Source: Desulfovibrio sp.
Lineage (GTDB): Bacteria > Desulfobacterota > Desulfovibrionia > Desulfovibrionales > Desulfovibrionaceae
Assembly: GCF_019422935.1 (NCBI RefSeq)
Contig: NZ_JAHZCJ010000001.1
Span: forward strand, 470,127 to 534,126
Length of the DNA: 64,000 bases
Direction: 5' to 3'
Of the stretch, positions 7,692 to 15,120 are shown piece after piece (position 1 is the stretch's first letter; each line of letters begins with the position of its first letter). Position numbers and translations under genes: made by a program. Below the pieces are notes generated by a model that saw only the letters and a program-made list of their open reading frames with translations, was not told the origin of the DNA and ran no database searches.

Positions 7692-8048
7692 ATGGATAAA
7701 GACAATCAGACAGCTCCCAACAGTCCTGCGCCCTCCGGAGCGCTTCGTAAAACTCTTGCGGAAAAAATGCTCAGCCTGCAACACCAAAAGCAGAAGCTGG
7801 CTCAAAAGGCAGCCGCACTGAACAAAGAGGCCCGCAAGGAGCGTACCGGGCAACTTATTGCCTGGGGCATTATGGTTGAAAGTAGGTACCGAAACGCCGT
7901 CCCTGAACACAGAGAACGCCTTATCTCTGCCGCTCGAGAATTTCTTAAGGACAGGAACCTGAGCCGCGCTCTTGCAGGCTTTGGCCGACTGGATGATGAA
8001 ATGGCAACTATGGAAAAAAATTATCAAAATGATAATACTGACAAATAA
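7692..8048 (+). CDS. TraD-like mobilization accessory protein
   Basis: A 118-residue, highly charged protein with an AGGAGA ribosome site, 32 bases after the relaxase stop. The centre, KEARKERTGQLIAWGIMVES, resembles the KxRKxRTRRLIxxGxLVE signature of the small TraD/MobC family found beside MOBQ relaxases; these proteins are thought to assist the relaxase at oriT. An Ala/Lys/Gln-rich N-terminal half (about 20-50) could form a coiled coil. This TraD is unrelated to the large coupling ATPase of the same name. The gene order relaxase, TraD-like agrees with other mobilizable elements. Assignment rests on the short signature and position. Confidence 0.65.
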   Translation: MDKDNQTAPNSPAPSGALRKTLAEKMLSLQHQKQKLAQKAAALNKEARKERTGQLIAWGIMVESRYRNAVPEHRERLISAAREFLKDRNLSRALAGFGRLDDEMATMEKNYQNDNTDK

Positions 8049-8054
8049 CTACAG

Positions 8055-9656
8055 TCAGGATTTATTTACAAATGGCACAGCAACGATTTGTGCAGTATTC
8101 AAATTCTCATTTGTTCCAAACGTTGCCCCGCGCAGCATATGTATTCTGATCCAGTTATTTACCGGGTAGATGTACGTCTGCCCCTCAATAATCCATCGCA
8201 GCATTTTTGCCGTGTAGGGATGACCAGTACCTATCCTGCTTTCAACGCGGCAAAATACTGGAGTTCGGCTTATGGGATTGGACAAAAACAGGGGAGCCGC
8301 CATCAGTGCACCCAACAAAGCAACATTAATGAATATAGCCAATGACAGCCAGGGAATCAGGAGCCGTAAGGAATAAAGGCCTGTTTTGCAGACATGCACA
8401 ATGATGCCGAGTAAAGAGAGCAATAGAGCCAATGGCGGCACAATAAGCCCCCGCATGGCTTCTTTGCCCAATGCCTCGTGCTTGCCGCCACTGTCAAATT
8501 CAGCACTGGCAGCAAGAAGAGCCTTCTTTTGTTCTGTAACCAAATGCTCATACCAGGGGATATATGTTTGTCGCTCAAAATCTCTTGCGCTCATCCCGTT
8601 TTTTAAGACGGCGCTTTCAGGCGCTTGTAAGGCTTCTCTCCACTGTCGCTGCACAACGGGGTGCTGAAGAAATGTCTCGAAATCGTTAAAGCCTTCCAAA
8701 GGAAGCTGAGCCATGCGCGGGTTAGCCTTGTTTACGGCCGCTGTTAGTTGCTTTTTCGCTTCCTTTTGAAAAGCTTGTATAAAGGTTGCTTTATCTGAGG
8801 GATTCCAGTCGTAAGGAACGGGGATGCCTTTTTCCCGTATAGAGTAGCCGACATCGTGATGCTTCCACTGTGGTATTTTGGCAGGCGTCGTTTTGCGCTG
8901 ATTGAGTTCATCGACGAAGTCCTGCCAGGCTTTTTCAGCTTCGTCCGGGATAGCGCGATAGGGAATTATCACCTCATGGACATATTTCTTATATACTTCT
9001 CCCCAAGACTTCAGGGAACTTCCAAACGCGCCTGAAAATAGCTGGTCAGGTGCCCCCATGAGCTGCGTTACACTTTGTCGCACAAGGCTATCCAGGTTGC
9101 GCAGAATAATGGCATCACCATTGGGCAGATGAGCCACAAATGGACTGAAAAGCGCGACGAAAGCTTTACCTGCTGGTGAAGCCAGAATTTCGGGGCTGAT
9201 GTCTATCCCCTGCAATTCCACCTCCCCTCTGCGCAATTGGTGCGAGGCTAGGGAAACCAGCGTGGCCACCCGTCGCTCGTAGGGGCTGGAATGCTGCACC
9301 AGAGTATCGATCAGCAGTTTCTCAGCATGAAATACACAAGCAATCACAGGAAGAGCAATAAGTGTACTCATTTCAATGTATTTTTTCCAACTGGCCTTGC
9401 GGTGGTGCAGCCAGGGAAGCACAAATGTGCCGCAAAGAGCCAGGGCCACAGCCAGACCGGAAATGATCCGCCCCCAAAACTCCACTTTTTCGATGGCGTG
9501 ACTGTCCGCCTGTCCGCCTGCCACATCAAGCAGACGGGCATTGAAAGCGCATTCCAGCAGAAGATAGGCCAGCGTGATGCCTACCAGGGCAATGAGATAG
9601 GGAGGTTTACGCTCCGAATTTGCCGCTTGTGACTGAACAGCCTGTTCCTGCGTCAT
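8055..9656 (-). CDS. Large uncharacterised inner-membrane protein
   Basis: A 533-residue protein with hydrophobic segments near residues 22-40, 62-85 and 95-112, a long hydrophilic middle (about 115-400) and two more near 405-425 and 435-460, so a large domain is probably periplasmic. No known domain is recognised. The end of the protein is polar with IYPVNNWIRIHMLRG. It is the last gene of a minus-strand run of four (207-, 130-, 244- and 533-residue products), all with membrane or export signals and short gaps (33, 11 and 77 bases). The stop lies only a few bases from the end of the TraD-like gene on the other strand. Function unknown; an envelope complex with its neighbours is inferred. Confidence 0.75.
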   Translation of the reverse strand: MTQEQAVQSQAANSERKPPYLIALVGITLAYLLLECAFNARLLDVAGGQADSHAIEKVEFWGRIISGLAVALALCGTFVLPWLHHRKASWKKYIEMSTLIALPVIACVFHAEKLLIDTLVQHSSPYERRVATLVSLASHQLRRGEVELQGIDISPEILASPAGKAFVALFSPFVAHLPNGDAIILRNLDSLVRQSVTQLMGAPDQLFSGAFGSSLKSWGEVYKKYVHEVIIPYRAIPDEAEKAWQDFVDELNQRKTTPAKIPQWKHHDVGYSIREKGIPVPYDWNPSDKATFIQAFQKEAKKQLTAAVNKANPRMAQLPLEGFNDFETFLQHPVVQRQWREALQAPESAVLKNGMSARDFERQTYIPWYEHLVTEQKKALLAASAEFDSGGKHEALGKEAMRGLIVPPLALLLSLLGIIVHVCKTGLYSLRLLIPWLSLAIFINVALLGALMAAPLFLSNPISRTPVFCRVESRIGTGHPYTAKMLRWIIEGQTYIYPVNNWIRIHMLRGATFGTNENLNTAQIVAVPFVNKS

Positions 9657-9733
9657 AATTGCTTTCCACTTGATGGTAGTATGAATGCTGGAGAATTGCT
9701 AAGAGCAGGCTCCAAGCCGGGAGAACATTACAA

Positions 9734-10468
9734 CTAGGGATCGAGAATGAGCACAGGCTTTATCTGTGGTGAGAGTGCTTTCTGCCCGGCTACGCCCTCA
9801 GGCTCTCCCATGCGTACTGTGGCAGTAGGGTCGAGAGGTGGCGGCAGCGAGATTTGCGGCGTGGAAGCAACTGGTGCTTTTGCTGATACGGAAGTTGCTT
9901 TTTCATGATTCGTTGGACGCTGCTTACGATTAACTGGTTTGCTTTCAGCCATGGTGACGATTTTCGGACCGTGCAAGCCATTATCCAGCCACCAGACCCG
10001 GACCGAGTTGGGAGAATCCATCGCTTGCATGACCTGGGCAGGTTTTTGGGCAACATCAATAATAAAAGGTTTGTCGGGGGCACCTTGTAACTTGTAGCCT
10101 GCCATGCCTGAATCCAGGGTGGGCAACATCAGAAGCATATTTTGTACCGTGCCGTCAGCACGGATGCAGGCAAGAATGGCATAGTCAGTGCCACGATCAG
10201 TGAACTGCTCCACAACGCGTACATGAGTATATTCTTCTCCCAGGTGCAATATCCAGTTGGACGCGGAAACCACCACATATTCGCCAGAAAAGCGCAGCCT
10301 TACCAGGGCACGCCGTTTTTCAGCTCCACTTAGATCTGCCATATGTTCTTGGGCAAGACTGCCAAAAGCCGCATCAAAATCACGCCCTATTCTCTGCGCT
10401 GTGCACGCGGATAAAAACAGACAAAAAACAAGAAAACTGGGTACAGACAAAGAACAACGGCGCATCAT
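9734..10468 (-). CDS. Putative lipoprotein
   Basis: A 244-residue protein with an export signal and lipobox (SFLVFCLFLSAC, Cys at 22), so it should be lipidated and anchored in the envelope. The first 150 or so residues after the Cys look folded; the rest is Pro/Ala/Lys-rich and probably extended, ending KPVLILDP. No family is recognised. It begins 11 bases after the 130-residue secreted protein and precedes the large membrane protein on the same strand, which supports co-expression. Confidence 0.72.
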   Translation of the reverse strand: MMRRCSLSVPSFLVFCLFLSACTAQRIGRDFDAAFGSLAQEHMADLSGAEKRRALVRLRFSGEYVVVSASNWILHLGEEYTHVRVVEQFTDRGTDYAILACIRADGTVQNMLLMLPTLDSGMAGYKLQGAPDKPFIIDVAQKPAQVMQAMDSPNSVRVWWLDNGLHGPKIVTMAESKPVNRKQRPTNHEKATSVSAKAPVASTPQISLPPPLDPTATVRMGEPEGVAGQKALSPQIKPVLILDP

Positions 10469-10479
10469 GGAGCAACCTT

Positions 10480-10872
10480 TTACTGGATTTCGGGTATGGG
10501 CATTTTTCCAACCTTGGCCCGCAGCGGTATAATCCAGGCAGCCTTCAAGTTCGGGATATTAAGCGTGTTGGCTCCTGCCCCCATGCCAAGAAGCGATGCC
10601 AGCGCTTCTTGCAAGGCGGGCTTAACCTTGTCCGGCACTGTACCTATCATTTCATTTGCCTGTTCCAGTGAAACCATACTGTATGGGCTGAAGTTTTTCA
10701 TGTATCCTGAAAGAATATCGATGGCCTGATTCAGGTCTTCCTTCGGTATCCCTTCAAGATTCATAACATGCGTAAAGTCGCCTTGTGAGAAAGGCAACGC
10801 ATCAGAAGGCAGGCAAGCCGCCGGCATGGCTAACACCAACATGAAAATGATGATTTCTGTTTTTATATTCAT
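10480..10872 (-). CDS. Small exported protein
   Basis: A 130-residue protein beginning MNIKTEIIIFMLVLAMPAAC, a signal peptide whose MPAAC could be cut by signal peptidase II, or else by signal peptidase I just beyond. The mature part is mainly helical with no recognised domain. It sits between the 207-residue membrane protein (33 bases upstream) and the lipoprotein (11 bases downstream), all on the minus strand. Confidence 0.68.
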   Translation of the reverse strand: MNIKTEIIIFMLVLAMPAACLPSDALPFSQGDFTHVMNLEGIPKEDLNQAIDILSGYMKNFSPYSMVSLEQANEMIGTVPDKVKPALQEALASLLGMGAGANTLNIPNLKAAWIIPLRAKVGKMPIPEIQ

Positions 10873-10905
10873 TTCTTTGATGAGATAAAAACAAATTACT
10901 TTGTA

Positions 10906-11529
10906 TTATGTTGATGGCATAATCTTTTTAATGTCATTGATCATGTTCGTTATCTCTTCAACAATTTTTCTCCGTCTTTCAAACAGACTTAGATAGCTAA
11001 ACAATGTGCATACAATCAAGCCGATAAATGGAATTACGAATACCGGCACTTGGAAAGCGGTAATTAGATTAAGAAGAAAGGCTAAAAATGACAGTACTGC
11101 AAGGATCAAAAAAACCCAACCACGGGATCCTTTGTTTATATCAAATGTTTTAAATATATTGCCATGTACACCTGATATCACCCATTCTGCATCCGTTGTG
11201 GTGTTTTTGACAAAGCAGGTGAGACGCTCTTTGCCATCTGAAACCTCACAAATGGCAATCTTGTGTCCCGGTCTAAAGGCCAAAGATCCAGGAAAACCCC
11301 ATTGAACCTCCTTGCCATTATGATTTACCCAAACCTTTGTTTCCCACGACGTATGTGAGCTGATGCGTACGTCGGACATATGGCCTGAGCCATTAGAAAC
11401 CGATCCGCCTCCACCTTGACCGTGAACATGGGTGGTGCCCACTTCATCAAGCTGAAGAACCTCTCCCTCAAGAATTCCTGCGACCAGCTCAGCATCCCCG
11501 ATTGTATATTTCCGCGTAGTTTCCATCAT
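10906..11529 (-). CDS. Membrane protein with Gly-rich N-terminus and C-terminal TM pair
   Basis: A 207-residue protein with a clear AAGGAG site upstream of ATGATG at 11529. The N-terminal third holds a His/Gly/Ser stretch (HVHGQGGGGSVSNGSGH); a beta-rich segment about 55-130 (SSHTSWETKVWVNHNGKE, then FRPGHKIAICEV) follows, then two transmembrane segments (about 138-157 and 163-185) and a basic helix. Similar layouts occur in small membrane proteins of unknown function in plasmids and enterobacteria, as far as memory allows; no role is known. It is the first gene of the four-gene envelope run, starting from an intergenic region shared with the divergent XRE regulator. Confidence 0.72.
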   Translation of the reverse strand: MMETTRKYTIGDAELVAGILEGEVLQLDEVGTTHVHGQGGGGSVSNGSGHMSDVRISSHTSWETKVWVNHNGKEVQWGFPGSLAFRPGHKIAICEVSDGKERLTCFVKNTTTDAEWVISGVHGNIFKTFDINKGSRGWVFLILAVLSFLAFLLNLITAFQVPVFVIPFIGLIVCTLFSYLSLFERRRKIVEEITNMINDIKKIMPST

Positions 11530-11578
11530 GTTCTCCTTTTCTATTTTTTAGGCTCTAAACGGCAGGGCGGCTTTTGTT

Positions 11579-11676
11579 ACTAAGGAACCTTGGTAGCTGA
11601 GATTCCTTAGTCAGAAGTGGCATCCCATCTTTCTAAAAACGCATATGGGTTACAACTGAAATCAGGGTTACAACTG
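11579..11676. promoter_or_regulatory. Repeats between the envelope operon and the XRE gene
   Basis: An inverted repeat ACTAAGGAA/TTCCTTAGT (11579-11587, 11603-11611) and two direct copies of GGGTTACAACTG (11647-11658 and 11665-11676) lie in the divergent intergenic region. They are plausible operators for the adjacent XRE repressor; binding is inferred. Confidence 0.5.
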
Positions 11677-11718
11677 TGACTCTAATAAAGTCAAGAAAAA
11701 ATATGCTAACTTGATAAA

Positions 11719-11958
11719 ATGAGAAGCGAACCTGAGATATATCAAGAAATTTCGGAGGTATTGGAGCGGCGACGTGTGGATTTGAAAATGTCGAAAAGAC
11801 AATTAGCTAAATTAACTGACATAACGCCTGTATACTTAAGAGAAGTGCTGAGAGGTGATAGAAAACCATCCGTGGTTATTCTTATTTCACTATGCTCAGC
11901 CCTAAACTTAAAAATGTCTGATATATTTCTTAAATTAGAAAGACAAAATAAAATATGA
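11719..11958 (+). CDS. XRE-family transcriptional regulator
   Basis: A 79-residue protein consisting essentially of one Cro/C1-type helix-turn-helix: KMSKRQLAKLTDITPVYLRE forms the recognition region, followed by RKPSVVILISLCSALNL. This is the usual form of small repressors on mobile elements. No good ribosome site is seen before the ATG at 11719. It is divergent from the four-gene envelope operon, and repeats in the shared upstream region suggest it controls that operon and itself. The gene is distinctly AT-rich compared with the chromosomal genes. Confidence 0.88.
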   Translation: MRSEPEIYQEISEVLERRRVDLKMSKRQLAKLTDITPVYLREVLRGDRKPSVVILISLCSALNLKMSDIFLKLERQNKI

Positions 11959-12081
11959 ATTAATGCAGAAGAATAAAAAACGACTCATGAATAGCCAACA
12001 TCGAGATCTGTAGCTAGCTTCATTGATGCATGAAATATTCATTTAGTATCTTATATTTTACGATAATGGCTATTCAGGGAG

Positions 12082-13197
12082 CTATTGATTGGCTGTTTTT
12101 TCCACCAAGGTATAACTCGTGCTGCGCCCGCCGCTCTCGCTTTGCAGCAAAATACCGTATCCCATCAATTCCCGAATATCCCGTAAGGCGGTATCCGGAG
12201 AACACTTTGCCAGTTTTGCGTATTTGCCACTGGTCAGTTTCCCCTCGAATCCGGTTAACATGCGATTGATAATAGCCCGCTGGCGTTCATTAAGCGGATA
12301 CTGATTGGCGTATTGCCACACATGAGCCTTACGAAAGACAACGGCCAAAGTTTCATCGGCTCCATCAATAGCCCGCCCAAGGCAGCCAAAGAACCAATTC
12401 AGCCAAGGCGTGATATCCAAGCCGCCCTTTTGGGTGCGTTCCAAAATATCGTAATATTCCTTACGCTCCCGCTCAATCTGGCCGGACATGCTGTAAAAGC
12501 GTTGCGGACAGTCATCGGCCCGCGCCAGGGCACAATCAGCAATGGCACGGGCTATGCGCCCGTTACCGTCCTCAAAAGGGTGGATAGTCACAAACCAGAG
12601 GTGCGCTATTCCCGCCTTCAGTACAGGATCAAGTTGCAACGGCGCGTTGAACCACTCCAGAAAGTGCTTCATTTCCGTCTCAAGGCGTTCTGCCGCCGGG
12701 GCTTCAAAATGAACCTTTTCATGGCCGATGTAGCCGGAGACAACTTGCATGGGACCAGCTTCGGGCTTGCGCCATGAGCCCACGGTGATACGCCGTGATG
12801 CCCCAAATCCGGTAGGAAATAGCGCCGCATGCCAGCCAAACAGACGTTCCGCTGTTAGCGGTTCAGCATAGTGCTGCGTTGCGTCCAGCATCATTTCCAC
12901 AACGCCTTCCACGCTTCTGCTCGGGGCCGTCAAGCCGCCAATGTCAATTCCAAGCCTTCGAGCCAGCGAAGAGCGCACCTGGGGCACATCAAGGGATTCC
13001 CCTTCAATGGCGCTCGACTTCACCACATCCAAGGTCAAAGTCTCCAAGCCAGCCTCAGCGCGAATGGAGAAGCCAAGGGCATTCATCCGCCCCAGGAGCA
13101 ACCCCTGCTTGTGGCGTATGGCGGCAAGCGGTTCCGCCAGCTTTGTAATGTCCCACTGAAATGTCGGCCAGTTCGGCCTATCGTGAATATAGCACAT
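12082..13197 (-). CDS. Fic-family protein (class II, with inhibitory helix)
   Basis: Fic proteins usually transfer AMP from ATP to a protein hydroxyl. This 371-residue protein has the full catalytic loop HPFEDGNGRIAR near 205-216, and before it the autoinhibitory motif SSAIEG near 61-66, fitting [ST]xxxE[GN], which marks class II Fic proteins that hold their own active site shut. The N-terminal segment resembles the Fic-associated domain found with this type, and the C-terminus (about 295-370) looks like a winged helix (LTSGKYAKLAKCSPDTALRD). ATG at 13197 with GGAG upstream was chosen over an in-frame start 17 codons earlier. Three copies of a GCGGTGAAT-type motif lie just upstream. The cellular target is unknown; toxin, stress regulator and housekeeping modifier are all possible. 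Confidence 0.9.
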   Translation of the reverse strand: MCYIHDRPNWPTFQWDITKLAEPLAAIRHKQGLLLGRMNALGFSIRAEAGLETLTLDVVKSSAIEGESLDVPQVRSSLARRLGIDIGGLTAPSRSVEGVVEMMLDATQHYAEPLTAERLFGWHAALFPTGFGASRRITVGSWRKPEAGPMQVVSGYIGHEKVHFEAPAAERLETEMKHFLEWFNAPLQLDPVLKAGIAHLWFVTIHPFEDGNGRIARAIADCALARADDCPQRFYSMSGQIERERKEYYDILERTQKGGLDITPWLNWFFGCLGRAIDGADETLAVVFRKAHVWQYANQYPLNERQRAIINRMLTGFEGKLTSGKYAKLAKCSPDTALRDIRELMGYGILLQSESGGRSTSYTLVEKTANQ

Positions 13198-13212
13198 AAT
13201 CTCCGCACCTCT

Positions 13213-13277
13213 TGCGGTGAATGTGACAAGGATTCCCCGCAAAGGCAATATTCACCGTAAAAAATGCGGTGAATGTG
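13213..13277. promoter_or_regulatory. Repeated GCGGTGAATGTG sites upstream of fic
   Basis: TGCGGTGAATGTG occurs at 13213-13225 and 13265-13277 in direct orientation, with a partial inverted copy (ATTCACCG) at 13250-13257 between them. Position directly upstream of the Fic gene, whose product ends in a winged-helix-like region, suggests autoregulation. Confidence 0.5.
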
Positions 13278-13362
13278 GGCACATTGAAAGCTTTAACAGA
13301 AAATTTCGGGATGAAAGTTAAAATTAAAACGTGTTTCTGTCCCTGCTCGATGCCCGCAGAAC

Positions 13363-13485
13363 GGTTGAAGTATGGCGGCAGGATACGATCAACGGCGACC
13401 ACACAGTCCTTTAGGCTGGCTGACACCGGAAGAATTTCGCGCAAAGAATATAAACCTGCAACCCATTGGAACCATTAACTTACGA
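13363..13485 (+). pseudogene. IS3-family transposase C-terminal fragment
   Basis: From 13384 the frame reads YDQRRPHSPLGWLTPEEFRA, the typical C-terminal signature of the IS3-type DDE transposase. Just upstream the frame is shifted by a lost base and stops appear. Only about 40 codons remain; no inverted repeats were identified. Confidence 0.7.
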
Positions 13486-13514
13486 TGGTTTACGCAGTGG
13501 GGTAAGGTCAGACG

Positions 13515-13715
13515 GTGGAGGCTCAAAGCTTAACTGGACACGCCAGGTTTTACAATGAACGGACAAACTCGGGGGTGCTGGGCATGGAAACGGCGGGAGC
13601 GAGGCAAGTTCATCGCAGACGGCCCAGATGGGAATACCTGCACGTCTGCGTGGATGACGCTTCCAGCGCTGCGTATACCGCTGTCCTCCCGGACGAAACG
13701 CCGAATCGGCGGTAG
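13515..13715 (+). pseudogene. IS481-family transposase fragment
   Basis: The segment WEYLHVCVDDASSAAYTAV followed by LPDE matches the central part of IS481-type DDE transposases, including the second catalytic Asp region. It is truncated on both sides, and sits directly after the IS3 fragment. The following bases to 13801 hold no gene. Confidence 0.7.
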
Positions 13716-13801
13716 AATTTTTCTTTATGATTTTTTACAGATGGATTCTCTGTTAAAGAACTTTTAAAGACCGATTATCAGCATTAAACCGCACATAATT
13801 T

Positions 13802-14944
13802 CTATCTTTTCAAAAAGTTGCAAATTTTGTCAAATGTTCGCTGAAACTGCCTGTCAATATTGCTGAACATTTTTGTGAGCACTGGAAATGGTTGTTCATG
13901 TTGATATCTGTAAGTATACTGCATTATATCTACCGTAATGCCATTGTTTATATTTTTTTTAAAAGTATTGCGAATTTCATTGACTGTGACAACGCGATCG
14001 TCGGCCAGGGCGATCACGTAGCGTCGTGCCCCCATGCTCCGCAGACGTTCCTCACGTTCACTGTTGCCTATCCCATAATCAAGCATACAGCGAAAGGCTT
14101 TTTCAAACTCGGTGTTGTCTGAGAGCAAAACTTCAAGTCTTTCTTTTGAAAGCAGGCACTCCCTGAGTTTGCCCACGGCTTCGCTGTCGAGGATAAACTT
14201 TGATTCCGGGTGCAGGCCGCTGACGACAGGCCCGCCACAAAATGAAACATGCCGTGATGCTGAAAAATATCCCGACATATTTGCCATCATGACAAGGTCG
14301 CCGAGAAGAGTCCCGATAGAGTAGGTAAAAAAATCAATTGTGGTATCTTTATCGATGGCCGGATGAAGATCATTCTTTATCATTTCAACAAGATTGATGA
14401 GATCATAGTAACTTTCTAGACCCGACTGGATAAAGCGCTCAGGCTGTTCGCAAAGACGTGCGCTAATGGCCGCATTGACAAAGCTGGAACTGGTGAGCGT
14501 TGGCAGGGTACGCTTCCGCTCGCGGCTCAGCTGCGCCATGCGTTGCGGATCTGCCCACTTGGCCGGGGCGCGGTTCATATGGAATGCGAGGGGAAAAAGA
14601 ACAACGGCATGGCCAGTCGCTTCAACAACGGATGCGGCCCACGGCAGATATTTGGTCCAGTATCGTTCATTCAGGCCATGGAGCATGATGACAACATTGC
14701 GGGCTTTTCCCATGCCAGCTGGCATCATCACATGGTATCTGAAATTATTATTCTCCTGAATTTCTTCATCAACTTCTGATCCCGTGGCGCTGGCAGCAAT
14801 CCCAGAATATGCCGAGACACCCCTCTGCCGAGCGGGTGAATGAAAGCTGAAATTTCTGACGACAAAGTTATTGCCAAAAGGCACTTCGTCCTCTGAAAAA
14901 CTGACTCCGCCCGAAAAAAGTGTGACAAGTTTTGAATAGAGCAT
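13802..14944 (-). CDS. DUF6051-type alpha/beta-hydrolase-like protein
   Basis: A 380-residue protein with alpha/beta-hydrolase features: VVIMLHGLNERYWTKYLPWA near 87-106 gives the oxyanion HG motif, and FTYSIGTLLGD near 209-219 a nucleophile elbow with Ser. A likely catalytic Asp follows in ALADDRVV near 317. The sequence resembles DUF6051 proteins, which from memory are found mainly in Bacteroidetes; a LNERxWxKYLPWA and FPxAFHMNRAP pattern is shared. No signal peptide is seen. GGAGG precedes the ATG at 14944. It lies 176 bases downstream of the cyclic-glucan synthase on the same strand, so it may modify or process that product, but this link is only positional. Confidence 0.78.
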   Translation of the reverse strand: MLYSKLVTLFSGGVSFSEDEVPFGNNFVVRNFSFHSPARQRGVSAYSGIAASATGSEVDEEIQENNNFRYHVMMPAGMGKARNVVIMLHGLNERYWTKYLPWAASVVEATGHAVVLFPLAFHMNRAPAKWADPQRMAQLSRERKRTLPTLTSSSFVNAAISARLCEQPERFIQSGLESYYDLINLVEMIKNDLHPAIDKDTTIDFFTYSIGTLLGDLVMMANMSGYFSASRHVSFCGGPVVSGLHPESKFILDSEAVGKLRECLLSKERLEVLLSDNTEFEKAFRCMLDYGIGNSEREERLRSMGARRYVIALADDRVVTVNEIRNTFKKNINNGITVDIMQYTYRYQHEQPFPVLTKMFSNIDRQFQRTFDKICNFLKR

Positions 14945-15120
14945 ATATGTAATCCCTCCAAGTTGTATGATAGTAATACAATTTTAATGCTATCATAATC
15001 ATGGATTGGCTACTATCAACTAGATTTATACACTATATTTGCATAATTTTAGAATGTCATTACATATATCTATACCTTTAATAGTGGTTGCATAAATCAA
15101 TAAAAATATTTTCGCATTAG

